Shown piece after piece: positions 40,863 to 50,618 of a stretch of 64,000 nt of DNA. Position 1 is the stretch's first letter. Every line of letters starts with the position of its first letter. The translations under genes were made by a program, and so were the position numbers. The notes under the pieces were generated by a model that did not search any database, was not told the origin of the DNA, and saw only the letters and a list, made by a program, of their open reading frames with translations. The DNA comes from Lachnospiraceae bacterium (GTDB lineage Bacteria > Bacillota > Clostridia > Lachnospirales > Lachnospiraceae). The DNA lies in assembly GCA_017439675.1 (NCBI GenBank), contig JAFSIQ010000010.1, positions 124,001-188,000 of the forward strand, in the 5' to 3' direction.

Positions 40863-42323
40863 TTACTCCTTGTTGAAAATCTGAGCAAGGTCAGCAGGTT
40901 TCAATGTCATAAGTGCATCTGCATCGGTAACATTTTCTGTTAGCAGGCGGTTGGCCTGTGCGGAAATGGCAATGTCAAGGAAGTTACGGATGTCACGTGC
41001 GTTACCAAAATACTTGTCGGAATTGGCAACATATTGGTCTAATTGTTCCTTGAGATAAGTGCTAGCATCCTCACTTAATATATAGTCATTGCTCTTTGAA
41101 AATCTTTGAAAAATTTTGTATAAGTCATCTGCATTGTAGTCTGGAAAATGAATTGTTTTCTGGAAACGAGATTTCAAGCCAGGATTTGATTTTACGAATT
41201 TCTCCATCAAATCGGGATAACCTGCAACAATTACAATCATATCTTCTCGATTGTCTTCCATTCCTTTTACTAAAGTGTCGATAGCTTCTTGTCCAAAATC
41301 ACCTCCAGGGGTTTCATTGGAAAGGGCATAGGCTTCATCAATAAACAAAACTCCGCCCTTGGCTTTGTCCATAACCTCTTTTACCTTAATAGCAGTTTGT
41401 CCCATGTAGCCTGCAACCATACCGGAACGGTCTACCTCCACCATGTGTCCCTTTGATAAAATGCCAAGGGAGCAATATATCTGGGAAAGGAGACGGGCCA
41501 CTGTGGTTTTACCAGTTCCCGGATTTCCTGTAAATACAAAGTGTTTCGTGACAGATGGTGCTTTTAATCCATTCTTGGTACGAAGTTCAATAATTTTAAG
41601 CAGATTGATTAAGTTTTTCACCTCTTCCTTTACGGAAGCAAGACCGATAAGGGATTCCAATTCTTCTAATAGGGTATCTAAGTCTTCAATAGTTTTGTCG
41701 CCACCGGATACGGTACCTACAAATGGTATCTCTTCTTTGTTGTCCTCGTTATCAGCGATTTCCTTTTGTTCTTTCGACTTTAACTTGAATGGAATGCTGT
41801 CTGGCCGGTGTGGCGCGACACCGCCATTCTTGATATAAGAATTGATGGAGCTTTCCAACATAAAGCGATAGCGGGTCAACTGATTGACTTCTTTTGTGTC
41901 CATATGCCGGCAGGTGGAAAGAAAGTCTTCTCCAATAATCTGGAATGTCAAAAGATATAGTTTTTTAACATCATAATATTTAGATTCATGTACAATAAAT
42001 TCATCCTTTGCGTATTTGAGAAAATACTTAAGAGAAGCAGGAGGTTCATTTAAAAAATCATCACGAACCATTCGACTTCCCAAGGCAAAGGATTTCATGG
42101 TATCTGAATCAAAGGTATAGTCTAATGACTTGTTAATATATCGAATTTCATCCTTTGCAACGACTCGGTCAGCGATAGTAAGAAAAACTAGAAAATCTCT
42201 CAAATCCATGCGTAATAATTCCTTTACCGAAATGTTTTCATCGCTAGTTTTCATAATATATTTGTCAATTTTATCTGCAATTTGCATTGTAGTGTTATAT
42301 ACGCTTTTTGTTTCTGAATCCAT
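40863..42323 (-). CDS. CbbX/SpoVK-type AAA+ ATPase with TerB-like N-terminal domain
   Basis: A 486-residue cytoplasmic AAA+ protein. The first 130 residues form a helical TerB-like domain (DLRDFLVFLTIADRVVAKDEIRYINKSL). After an acidic linker (about 183-212) comes the ATPase: N-linker LIGLASVKEEVKNLI, Walker A GNPGTGKTT (266-274, Lys272), pore-loop region GMVAGYMGQT, Walker B VLFIDEA (Asp329-Glu330), and sensor and arginine-finger segments NPGLKSRF and GNARDIRNFLD. This is the CbbX/SpoVK/EccA clade, whose members remodel protein complexes. The client is unknown. GAGGGG precedes the ATG. It is cotranscribed with the LysR gene. Confidence 0.85.
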   Translation of the reverse strand: MDSETKSVYNTTMQIADKIDKYIMKTSDENISVKELLRMDLRDFLVFLTIADRVVAKDEIRYINKSLDYTFDSDTMKSFALGSRMVRDDFLNEPPASLKYFLKYAKDEFIVHESKYYDVKKLYLLTFQIIGEDFLSTCRHMDTKEVNQLTRYRFMLESSINSYIKNGGVAPHRPDSIPFKLKSKEQKEIADNEDNKEEIPFVGTVSGGDKTIEDLDTLLEELESLIGLASVKEEVKNLINLLKIIELRTKNGLKAPSVTKHFVFTGNPGTGKTTVARLLSQIYCSLGILSKGHMVEVDRSGMVAGYMGQTAIKVKEVMDKAKGGVLFIDEAYALSNETPGGDFGQEAIDTLVKGMEDNREDMIVIVAGYPDLMEKFVKSNPGLKSRFQKTIHFPDYNADDLYKIFQRFSKSNDYILSEDASTYLKEQLDQYVANSDKYFGNARDIRNFLDIAISAQANRLLTENVTDADALMTLKPADLAQIFNKE

Positions 42324-42554
42324 AGTTAACCCCTCGTTATTATTCTATTCTTATAATTTGTCTTATATCATAACAAAAAAATGAAGGACAGGCAACCAAT
42401 CCTTGAAGAAAATTCATGTTCTATAAGTTGATGTAGACCACTTATGTTTGTAATCATGCAATAAATCTGGCAGATGGAATAAAAATGAAAAAGTATCTAG
42501 ATATATTGTGGCAAGTGTTATACAATAAGGGAGTACATTTTTGGAGGTGTAATA

Positions 42555-43769
42555 ATGAAAGATTTAGCGTATAGAAAATTTTTGAAATATGGAATTACAG
42601 TAGCACTGTTGATTTTGGCAGTGGTGAATTTTGAGGAAGTGATTGGTTTTGGACAGACTTTATTATCTGTTGCATATCCATTAACGTTAGGATGTATCAT
42701 TGCATATATTGTGAACATTTTAATGGTACGTTTGGAAAAGATTTATTTTCCAAAGAGTAATAAGAAGATTGTTACGAAGACAAGACGAGGTGTTTGTATT
42801 GCATTGTCCTTTACGTTGTTGGTAATGATTGTGATTTTTGTATTATATTTGGTGATTCCACAAGTAGTGGATTGCTTTGTGGTTATCTCAAAGGACGTAC
42901 CGGTTGTCCTAGAAAATATATGGAACTTTATAATTCAAAATTCAGAAAAGCTACCGGCGTTACAGGAACAACTAACCAGTATGGATATTGATTGGGGCGG
43001 ACTCATCAATAAGTTGACCTCAGGTGTTATGTCTGGAACAAAGGGGATTCTCGCTTCGGCAACTAGTATTGTAGGTTCTATTTTTGGTGCGGTTGCCAAT
43101 GTGGTTGTGGGAATTATTTTCAGCATTTATGTACTTGCATGTAAAGAAGAGGTTAGTCAGAGAATCAATCGTGTTATGCAGGCATTTATGAAGGAGGATA
43201 TATACAAGAGAACCATATATGTATTGGATGTTGTTCACAATAGTTTTTCTAATTTCTTTGTTGGACAGGCAACAGAAGCAGTTATTTTAGGAAGCTTATG
43301 TGCGCTTGGGATGTGGATATTCCATTTGCCGTATGCAGGACCGATTGGTGCTCTAGTGGGTCTTACTGCATTAATCCCAGTGTTTGGTGGATATATTGGT
43401 GCAGTACTTGGCGCATTTATGATATTGACCGTGGACCCGAAATTAGCATTGGTATTTATCATTTATTTATTGATTTTGCAGCAGCTAGAAGGTAACTTGA
43501 TTTATCCGAAGGTGGTCGGTTCTTCCATTGGCTTGCCGGGTATCTGGGTACTCGCAGCTATTATGATTGGTAGTGGATTAGGCGGTGTAGTAGGAATGTT
43601 GGTAGGTGTTCCGATTTCAGCTGCCGCTTACAAGCTTCTTCGAGAAGCAACTGTAAAACGATTGCAGGAGAAGGGAATTGTTGTGCCAACGAAAGAGAAG
43701 AAGATAGAGGCGGTTAAGCAAAAGCCAGTAATAAATGTTGGAAAGAATAAGAATACAAGAAAGAAATAG
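42555..43769 (+). CDS. AI-2E family transporter (PerM/YdgG-like)
   Basis: A 404-residue membrane protein with about seven helices. Family marks are YIVNILMVRLEKIYF, the central soluble region with LTSMDIDWGGLINKLTSGV, and the C-terminal pair GPIGALVGLTALIPVFGGYIGAVLGAFMILTVDP and QQLEGNLIYPKVVGSSIGLPGIWVLAAIMIGSGLGGVVGMLVGVP. Members include autoinducer-2 exporters but also Na+/H+ antiporters, so the substrate is open. A basic tail (about 375-404) is cytoplasmic. TGGAGG lies before the ATG. Confidence 0.92.
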   Translation: MKDLAYRKFLKYGITVALLILAVVNFEEVIGFGQTLLSVAYPLTLGCIIAYIVNILMVRLEKIYFPKSNKKIVTKTRRGVCIALSFTLLVMIVIFVLYLVIPQVVDCFVVISKDVPVVLENIWNFIIQNSEKLPALQEQLTSMDIDWGGLINKLTSGVMSGTKGILASATSIVGSIFGAVANVVVGIIFSIYVLACKEEVSQRINRVMQAFMKEDIYKRTIYVLDVVHNSFSNFFVGQATEAVILGSLCALGMWIFHLPYAGPIGALVGLTALIPVFGGYIGAVLGAFMILTVDPKLALVFIIYLLILQQLEGNLIYPKVVGSSIGLPGIWVLAAIMIGSGLGGVVGMLVGVPISAAAYKLLREATVKRLQEKGIVVPTKEKKIEAVKQKPVINVGKNKNTRKK

Positions 43770-43792
43770 AGTAAAGAACAATTAAAGGAATT

Positions 43793-43840
43793 CCCCTGAA
43801 TGATGGTGTGTTGGACACCAGGCGATTCGGGGGTTTTTCT
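43793..43840 (+). terminator. Terminator after the AI-2E family gene
   Basis: Outer stem CCCCTGAAT / ATTCGGGGG (one G·T) and inner GGTGT / ACACC, then TTTTTCTTT. Confidence 0.8.
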
Positions 43841-43887
43841 TTCCTGAGAAAATTCATTATTAATATGATATTTTAAGTGGTCACATT

Positions 43888-43916
43888 TTGACATAACAGG
43901 AAAATGGTGTTATGTT
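43888..43916 (+). promoter_or_regulatory. Promoter of the cardiolipin synthase gene
   Basis: Consensus TTGACA (43888-43893), 17-base spacer, TATGTT (43911-43916), 83 bases before the ATG. Confidence 0.6.
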
Positions 43917-43999
43917 ACTATATGTTAAAGAGGGATAGGATTTTGACAATAATATACAAGGAAAAGCTACCGGATTCGTGAATAAAGGAGTGAAGGTAC

Positions 44000-45592
44000 A
44001 TGGAGCAGCAACAAAGTGCAGGCTTACGTCTTTGGAAAAAAAGTAAACAAGGTTTGATTAGTATCGTATTCAGTCGTCTTGGTTTGATTGTGTTTTTATT
44101 TTTTATTAACTTTGGGCTCATGTTTTTGGCTTATCGCTGGTTTGCAGAATCAATACCACAAGTTAATGGTGTGTTAACGATTATTGAATTGATTATGATT
44201 ATCTATCTATTTAACTGTGACTACGATAGTGATGTCAAACTAACATGGCTAATTGTCATTATGATTTTTCCACTATTTGGTTCGCTGTTTTTGCTATATA
44301 CTCGCTTTGATGTTGGACATCGCGCTATCAAGCATGAGATGCAAAAACAGATTCAGGATACAAAGGAGAGTTTATCGCAAGATCCAAATGTGATTGCTAA
44401 CTTGAGGGAGGAAAATCCAGAGAGTTTTACATTAGTACACTACGTGGGAAGAACCGGGTGTTATCCAGTATATGATAATACGGAAGTGACGTATTTATCC
44501 TTAGGCGAGGATAAGTTAGAGGAATTGTTGAAGCAATTAGAAGCGGCCAAGCATTTTATTTTTCTGGAATATTTTATTGTAGAAGAGGGCATCATGTGGG
44601 GAAAGGTATTAGAGATACTGGCTCGCAAGGCGAAAGAAGGTGTGGAAGTTCGCATGCTGTATGATGGAAGCTGTGAATTTACTACTTTGCCACATGATTA
44701 TCCTAAACGCCTTCATAGGTTAGGTATACAGTGCAAAATGTTTGCGCCTCTGACCCCGTTTGTGTCCACGGTGTATAATTATCGTGATCATAGAAAAATA
44801 CTAGTGATAGATGGACATACCGCTTTTACAGGTGGAATTAATTTAGCGGATGAATATATCAATGTGAAGGAAAAGTACGGACATTGGAAGGATGCATCTA
44901 TTATGTTGAAGGGGGAAGCAGCTAAAAGCTTTACCTTAATGTTTTTGCAGATGTGGAATTGCGGCACCAGGGGCGAGGATTATTCCGCATTTTTGCGGTG
45001 TTCTTACGAGGATGTGTTGCGAAAAAATGCTACCGATAAATTGAAGGGATATGTTCTTCCATATGGTGATAGTCCACTAGATCATGATAAAGTTGGAGAG
45101 CGTATCTACATGGATATTCTCAATCAGGCTACGGAATATGTACATATCATGTCACCATATTTGATTTTGGATGAGGAAATGGAAGCGGCATTGCAGTTTG
45201 CAGCGGAACGTGGCATTGATGTAAAGATTATATTGCCGGGGATTCCAGATAAAAAGGGACCGAATGCTTTGGCGAAGACGCATTACAAATCTCTGTTGAC
45301 TTCCGGCGTGAAAATTTATGAGTATACACCCGGATTCATACATTCCAAGGTGTTTGTAAGCGATGATAAGAAAGCAGTGGTGGGAACCATCAATTTGGAT
45401 TATAGAAGCTTTTATCACCATTTTGAGTGTGCTGCGTATATGTATGGTGTGGAGTGTATTTCTGATGTGGAAAAGGATTTTTGCGAGACGCTCGAAAAGT
45501 GTAGTAGGGTGACCTTTGAAACTATCAAGAAGGAAAAGTTATCGGTAAAAATAAAAGGAAGCTTGCTAAAGGCATTGGCACCACTAATTTAA
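44000..45592 (+). CDS. cls: Cardiolipin synthase (phospholipase D type)
   Basis: A 530-residue membrane enzyme that makes cardiolipin from phosphatidylglycerol. Two N-terminal helices (about 25-48 and 55-75, plus a third hydrophobic stretch near 80-98) anchor it. Two PLD domains follow, each with the HKD motif: HRKILVIDGHTAFTGGINLADEY and HSKVFVSDDKKAVVGTINLD. Length is somewhat above the usual 480-510. The ATG at 44000 has AAAGGAG 9 bases upstream. The DUF3877-like gene follows after 48 bases. Confidence 0.93.
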   Translation: MEQQQSAGLRLWKKSKQGLISIVFSRLGLIVFLFFINFGLMFLAYRWFAESIPQVNGVLTIIELIMIIYLFNCDYDSDVKLTWLIVIMIFPLFGSLFLLYTRFDVGHRAIKHEMQKQIQDTKESLSQDPNVIANLREENPESFTLVHYVGRTGCYPVYDNTEVTYLSLGEDKLEELLKQLEAAKHFIFLEYFIVEEGIMWGKVLEILARKAKEGVEVRMLYDGSCEFTTLPHDYPKRLHRLGIQCKMFAPLTPFVSTVYNYRDHRKILVIDGHTAFTGGINLADEYINVKEKYGHWKDASIMLKGEAAKSFTLMFLQMWNCGTRGEDYSAFLRCSYEDVLRKNATDKLKGYVLPYGDSPLDHDKVGERIYMDILNQATEYVHIMSPYLILDEEMEAALQFAAERGIDVKIILPGIPDKKGPNALAKTHYKSLLTSGVKIYEYTPGFIHSKVFVSDDKKAVVGTINLDYRSFYHHFECAAYMYGVECISDVEKDFCETLEKCSRVTFETIKKEKLSVKIKGSLLKALAPLI

Positions 45593-45640
45593 TTATAGGT
45601 TATTTGAAATGACAATAATATGGCAGGAGAGAACAATTCT

Positions 45641-46174
45641 ATGAATTTTTCAAGGTTAGAACAGCATATGATGGACACAATAGAAGAACAGCAGCTGAAG
45701 CTAGGGTATTTGCCAGAGACAGTGAGATTGTATTATCCACTTACTTCGTTGAATCGATTTTTAGAAGTGAATGTTTCTATTACTGAAATGCAGGAAATAT
45801 TACGGATGTTTAGAAAATGTACAGCAGATACATTGGGAGGAGTTCTTGTTTCTAATCAGGGGGAACGGTTTTGTCTGGCTGTTCCGCCAAGTGGAGCTAA
45901 GCATATCCATGAGCAGATGAAGGCGAATTGTTTTTTGGCGGATTTGATTGCATGCGTAAGCAATCATGGTAATACATGGCAACAGGTACTTTCCGTATTT
46001 CAAAAGCACTCTGACCGGGTTCATGTAGAGAGGGTAAACAACGGCGAGTTCGATTATCTTGTTTATTTTGAAGAGGGCATGCCAGACAATTACAGGTACT
46101 GTATTGTAGATGAAGGGCATCATGTAACCTACCATCGGTACACACCGGAAGATTATGAAGATTTTGGATTTTAA
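45641..46174 (+). CDS. DUF3877-like protein
   Basis: A 177-residue soluble protein resembling the DUF3877 family known mostly from Lachnospiraceae: start MNFSRLEQHMMDTIEEQQLKLGYLPETVRLYYPLTSLNRFL and a C-terminal YCIVDEGHHVTYHRYTPEDYEDFGF. Function is unknown. The start at 45641 follows CAGGAG at 11 bases; an ATG seven codons earlier has no ribosome site. It lies close behind cls and may be cotranscribed. The family name is from memory of the motif, so treat it as likely rather than certain. Confidence 0.7.
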   Translation: MNFSRLEQHMMDTIEEQQLKLGYLPETVRLYYPLTSLNRFLEVNVSITEMQEILRMFRKCTADTLGGVLVSNQGERFCLAVPPSGAKHIHEQMKANCFLADLIACVSNHGNTWQQVLSVFQKHSDRVHVERVNNGEFDYLVYFEEGMPDNYRYCIVDEGHHVTYHRYTPEDYEDFGF

Positions 46175-46235
46175 TGTATTGTTATATTGGTGTTATGTAA
46201 ACTACAATTGATTTAATAAGTGAGGAGTGAAGTGT

Positions 46236-46988
46236 ATGCAGATGATTTTTTTAACAGCTTTAGGTGTTGGTGGTGCAACCATCATCGGAGCACTGATTGG
46301 CTTTTTCTTTCATAACGTATCCCATAAGGTGAACGACATCATTTTAAGCTTTGCAGCAGGAATTATGCTTGCGGCAGCGATTATAGGCTTGATTCTTCCA
46401 GCGGTGGAAGCTACGGGAGAAAGTGGAATTTGGTGGCCCATTATAGGGATTTTTGCGGGAGCAATGTTTTTAAATGCAATGGATAAGGTTACACCGCATC
46501 TGCACAAATTGTCAGGAGTAGATATTGAAGAACATAAGGATAACAAGAATTTGGATGGCGCCCTTTTGTTTATGCTGGCAGTTGCCATTCACAATCTGCC
46601 AGAGGGTATGGCAGCAGGGGTTGGTTTTGCGGGAGAGGATACCAGTGCTGCAATAACGGTTGCGGTGGGTATTGCGTTACAGAATATACCAGAAGGAATT
46701 ATTACGGTATCTCCACTTGTTATGGCAGGTGTGAAGCGGGGAAGAGCATTTCTTCTAGCCGCGGTGACAGGACTAATTGAGGTGTTGGGAACATTTATCG
46801 GCTATTCGTTGGCTGCAGTTTCCACGGGACTGTTGCCATTTGCATTGGCGTTTGCAGGAGGAACCATGCTATATATAATCAGTGATGAAATGATACCAGA
46901 AACCCATAGTCACGGATATGAGCGAACAGCCACTTATTCGTTGCTGATTGGATTTGTGGTGATGTTGGTTATGGATACAGTGTTATAA
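46236..46988 (+). CDS. ZIP family metal transporter
   Basis: A 250-residue membrane protein with eight predicted helices. The metal-binding motifs of ZIP transporters are present in helix 4 (AVAIHNLPEGMAAGVGF) and helix 5 (ALQNIPEGI). The loop before helix 4 contains HKLSGVDIEEHKDNKN with two histidines. ZIP proteins import Zn2+, Fe2+ or Mn2+. The ATG at 46236 follows GAGGAG; the GTG at 46227 lies inside that site. A terminator follows. No metalloregulator is adjacent. Confidence 0.92.
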   Translation: MQMIFLTALGVGGATIIGALIGFFFHNVSHKVNDIILSFAAGIMLAAAIIGLILPAVEATGESGIWWPIIGIFAGAMFLNAMDKVTPHLHKLSGVDIEEHKDNKNLDGALLFMLAVAIHNLPEGMAAGVGFAGEDTSAAITVAVGIALQNIPEGIITVSPLVMAGVKRGRAFLLAAVTGLIEVLGTFIGYSLAAVSTGLLPFALAFAGGTMLYIISDEMIPETHSHGYERTATYSLLIGFVVMLVMDTVL

Positions 46989-46995
46989 GTAAGAG

Positions 46996-47028
46996 AGTCG
47001 GGAGTTTGTGATGTGCTCCCGACTTTTA
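46996..47028 (+). terminator. Terminator after the ZIP gene
   Basis: Perfect nine-base stem AGTCGGGAG / CTCCCGACT followed by TTTATA. Confidence 0.82.
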
Positions 47029-47139
47029 TATTGGAATTATAAAATGTGAACAAGCGAGAATATTTTCCATAATCCTTTCTATACTATAAAGAGGACAAAA
47101 CATAGAAAAGTGAACCGAAGGGTTGTAAGGAGGAATCGA

Positions 47140-48267
47140 ATGGAACAGGAAGTGACATTGCCCATTACCAATGAGAATGGATATTATGAGATACGCTTAG
47201 AAAGTATTGGCGGATTAGGAGCCAATCTATGTGGCAAGATGTTAGGGGAACTAGGGGCGGTGCATATGAAATTAAATGCAGCTAGCTTTTCTAGCTATGG
47301 CTCGGAAAAGAGAGGTTCGCCGGTGAAAGCATTTATTCGTTATAGTGCTAGCAATAAAGAAATCGGAATCAACTCACCAGTGGAGAAGCCACACATCTTA
47401 GGATTGTTTCATGAAGCTATGATTGGCAAAAGTGCGGTGACTGCTGGTGTGGATGAGAATACCCAGGTAGTCATCAATACAACCGCTACGCCAGAGGAAA
47501 TGCGGAAGAAAATGAAGCTTTACGCGGGAACCGTTTCCTGTATTGATGCCCTAACCATTGCCATGGAGGAAAAAAGCCGTATCAATATGGTAATGCTAGG
47601 TGCGGTGGCAAAAGCTTCGGGATTTATTCCGTTAGAAGCGGTGGAAGAAATTGTAAGAGAAACAGTAGGAAAGAAATATCCGGCAATGTTAGAAGGGAAT
47701 CTATCTGGCGTGCGAAGGGGCTATGTAGAAATGGTGAGTCAGCATTTTACGCCACTAGAAAAGGACTTACAGAATGTTATGGAAGAGCAAGAAGCATATC
47801 CGTATGTTCCATATGAGGATGTGAAAAGTCAGTGGGGATACGAAAATGCACCCATTGGAGGCGTAAATATATGTCCGGGTTCTACGGTGTCCAATGACTT
47901 ATCTGCGTCAAGGGAAGGTTATATTCCGCTATTTATCAAGGAACGTTGTATCAACTGTGGATTGTGTGACAGTACCTGTCCTGATATGGTGTTCCAGTTT
48001 GAAAAGGGAGAGTACAAGGGAAAAGAGATGATGGTGAATCAAGGTCTTGATTATCATCATTGTAAGGGGTGCTTGCGGTGTGTGGCGGTATGTCCAGTGA
48101 ATGCATTAGTGCAGGGTGTAGAAAAGGAACATCCGAATCCGGAGTTCTCTATGAAGAATAAGGATTTGCTACCAGATGAAATAGAGTATGAAGAAGTGGG
48201 ACCTAATTCCTATGTCACCAGTGAGTCCTATTTGACAGAAGAACGTGTGGATGGAGGTTTGGTGTAA
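47140..48267 (+). CDS. 2-oxoacid:ferredoxin oxidoreductase, fused gamma and delta subunits
   Basis: A 375-residue protein joining the gamma (catalytic accessory) domain (1 to about 195; LESIGGLGANLCGKMLGELGAV) to a delta-type ferredoxin domain. The latter has two [4Fe-4S] motifs, CINCGLCDSTCPD (about 280-292) and CKGCLRCVAVCPV (about 317-329). With the next gene it forms an enzyme that oxidises a 2-oxoacid to acyl-CoA, CO2 and reduced ferredoxin. The substrate (2-oxoglutarate, branched 2-oxoacid or pyruvate) cannot be fixed. The ATG at 47140 follows AAGGAGG; the frame reaches back ten codons without support. Its TAA overlaps the next ATG by one base. Confidence 0.9.
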   Translation: MEQEVTLPITNENGYYEIRLESIGGLGANLCGKMLGELGAVHMKLNAASFSSYGSEKRGSPVKAFIRYSASNKEIGINSPVEKPHILGLFHEAMIGKSAVTAGVDENTQVVINTTATPEEMRKKMKLYAGTVSCIDALTIAMEEKSRINMVMLGAVAKASGFIPLEAVEEIVRETVGKKYPAMLEGNLSGVRRGYVEMVSQHFTPLEKDLQNVMEEQEAYPYVPYEDVKSQWGYENAPIGGVNICPGSTVSNDLSASREGYIPLFIKERCINCGLCDSTCPDMVFQFEKGEYKGKEMMVNQGLDYHHCKGCLRCVAVCPVNALVQGVEKEHPNPEFSMKNKDLLPDEIEYEEVGPNSYVTSESYLTEERVDGGLV

Positions 48268-50522
48268 TGAAAGAGCAGAAAATGTTATTTGAAAGTGGCA
48301 ATGAGCTTGCTGCGTATGCAGCGAAACAGATTAACTATCATGTGATGGGATATTATCCCATTACACCATCCACACAGATTGCAGAATATCTTGACCAGAT
48401 GAAGGCAGATGGAGAGCATGATATTTCTTTAATTGCAGCAGAAGGAGAACACAGTGCAGCGGGAATCTGCTATGGTGCATCTACTGGTGGAGGAAGAGTA
48501 TTCAACGCAACCAGTGCCAATGGACTTTTGTATGCCATTGAGCAGTTGCCGGTGCAGTCTGGAACTCGGTTTCCTATGGTGATGAATGTGGCTTGTCGTA
48601 CCGTGTCCGGTCCGTTGTCCATCAAAGGTGACCACAGTGATATCATGTATACGCTGAATACAGGGTGGCTCATTTTGTTTGCTAACACGCCTCAAGAGGT
48701 ATATGACTTTAACATCTGTGCGCTGAAATGGGCAGAACAGGTAAAACTACCGGTAATTGTAGCATTTGACGGATTCTTTACCAGTCATCAAAAGCGAAAC
48801 AGTCAGGTTTTTGTGGATGATAAAGTGGTAAAAGAATTTGTAGGTGAATATCAGGCGCAGTATTCTGCACTAGATATGGAGCATCCTGTATCTATTGGTT
48901 CTTACATGAATGAACCGGATATTATCAATAATAAATATCAGCTGCATAGAGCAATGGAGGAAGCGTTACAAGTGCTACCTACCATTTTTAAGGAGTACGA
49001 GGAGATATCAGGAAGAAGCTATAATCTAGTGCAGGGCTATCAATGCGAGGATGCAGAGGTGTTGCTTTTTGTCTTAGGTTCCGCTTATCACACGGCAAAG
49101 GTTGCTGTAGATAAGTTACGGGCAGAAGGGAAAAAGGTCGGTGTCTTTACCACAAAGCTACTCCGCCCTTATCCTGCAAAAGAATTGTATGAGATGTGTA
49201 AAAATGCTAAGACCATCGTGGTGGCGGACCGACAGGATAGCTATGGCGCAGGTGGTGGTAATCTTTCCATTGAGTTGAAAGCTATGTTGCAGGAATACCA
49301 ATCACGGGATGCGGAACATGTATCGGAACAAGGAATACAGAGTGGAATTGCCGGCAATATTACCTGTGATGTCTGTCCATCGTGCAGAGTGATTAGCCGT
49401 ATTTATGGTCTGGGTGGAAAGGATTTCTACGAAGAAGATGCAAGAAGTCTGCTCTTACTAGGATATGACAAGGGTGCAAAGTCCTTTGATTATCTAGGGG
49501 TATATCCAGGTGAGGGAAATTATAAAGTGACCCAGATGTTTGCTCCGCTTACGGAGAAGGATACTGCATTGGAGTGTAAGACATTGAATGAATCTACCGC
49601 TATGCCAAAGCGTATTGCTCCAGGTCATGGTGCTTGCCCTGGCTGTGGTATTCCGGTGAATGTGAATATGCTGATGCGTGGGATTGGCGGCAATGTGGTC
49701 ATTTTGTTCCAAACTGGCTGTGGTATGGTGGTAACCACTGCCTATCCGAAGACATCATTTAAGGTACCATATGTGCACAATCTGTTTCAAAATGGTGCAG
49801 CGACGCTGTCTGGTTTAGTTGAGATGTTTAAGCAAAAGCAGAAGCGTGGCGAGTATCCGGAAGGAGAAATCACATTTATCATGGTGAGTGGTGATGGTGG
49901 AATGGATATCGGTATGGGCTCTGCGCTTGGAACGGCGATTCGTGGTGCCAATCTGATTATTTTTGAGTATGATAATGGTGGATATATGAATACGGGATAT
50001 CAATTGTCCTACTCCACTCCGATGGGAGCAAAGAGTGCAACTTCCCATATCGGTGCGAAACAGTATGGAAAGACATTTTTTCACAAGGATTCCCCAATGC
50101 TAATGGCAGCCACGAATCTGCCATATGTGGCAACTGTGGCAGAGTCCAATCCAGTAGATTTCATGAAGAAGGCAGCAAAGGCAAAACGGTACGCTAATGA
50201 GTACGGAACAGCCTATGTGAAAGCGATTTCCGCTTGTCCTTTGAATTGGAATGATGCACCGAATAAGGAGCGAAGTGTGATTGCGGCAGCAGTGGATTGC
50301 TGTTACTTCCCTCTGTTTGAAATGGAACAGGGAATTACTAGCTTAAGTTATGACCCGGAAAAGTCCAAAAAGAAAATACCGGTTTCAGATTGGCTTGCCG
50401 TGATGGGAAGAACCAAGCATTTGGGAAAAGAAGAGTACCGCTCTGTGGTAGAGAGTATTCAGGAAGAAGTGGATAGAAGATGGGAGCGGTTGAAGGCGAG
50501 AGCGGAGCATCCGCTACTTTAA
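48267..50522 (+). CDS. 2-oxoacid:ferredoxin oxidoreductase, fused alpha and beta subunits
   Basis: A 751-residue catalytic polypeptide. The alpha part (1 to about 390) has YYPITPSTQIAEYL and the swivel domain FTTKLLRPYPAKEL. A linker with CDVCPSCR follows (about 368-375), then the beta part (about 445-751): the CPGCGIP cluster motif, HGAC, and the TPP-binding GDGGMDIGMGSALGTAIRGANLIIFEYDNGGYMNTG with GDG and N. In most relatives alpha and beta are separate genes, so the fusion reduces the usual four subunits to two polypeptides. The stop-start overlap with the gamma-delta gene gives equal translation. Rubredoxin is encoded 96 bases downstream. Confidence 0.9.
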   Translation: MKEQKMLFESGNELAAYAAKQINYHVMGYYPITPSTQIAEYLDQMKADGEHDISLIAAEGEHSAAGICYGASTGGGRVFNATSANGLLYAIEQLPVQSGTRFPMVMNVACRTVSGPLSIKGDHSDIMYTLNTGWLILFANTPQEVYDFNICALKWAEQVKLPVIVAFDGFFTSHQKRNSQVFVDDKVVKEFVGEYQAQYSALDMEHPVSIGSYMNEPDIINNKYQLHRAMEEALQVLPTIFKEYEEISGRSYNLVQGYQCEDAEVLLFVLGSAYHTAKVAVDKLRAEGKKVGVFTTKLLRPYPAKELYEMCKNAKTIVVADRQDSYGAGGGNLSIELKAMLQEYQSRDAEHVSEQGIQSGIAGNITCDVCPSCRVISRIYGLGGKDFYEEDARSLLLLGYDKGAKSFDYLGVYPGEGNYKVTQMFAPLTEKDTALECKTLNESTAMPKRIAPGHGACPGCGIPVNVNMLMRGIGGNVVILFQTGCGMVVTTAYPKTSFKVPYVHNLFQNGAATLSGLVEMFKQKQKRGEYPEGEITFIMVSGDGGMDIGMGSALGTAIRGANLIIFEYDNGGYMNTGYQLSYSTPMGAKSATSHIGAKQYGKTFFHKDSPMLMAATNLPYVATVAESNPVDFMKKAAKAKRYANEYGTAYVKAISACPLNWNDAPNKERSVIAAAVDCCYFPLFEMEQGITSLSYDPEKSKKKIPVSDWLAVMGRTKHLGKEEYRSVVESIQEEVDRRWERLKARAEHPLL

Positions 50523-50618
50523 GAGTTGGAGTGGGAAATTGTGAAACTTTAATTTAGGTTGTGAACATTGTATAGATTTTTCACAATTTCCTATAGATAG
50601 AGAAAGGAGAGTGCGATT

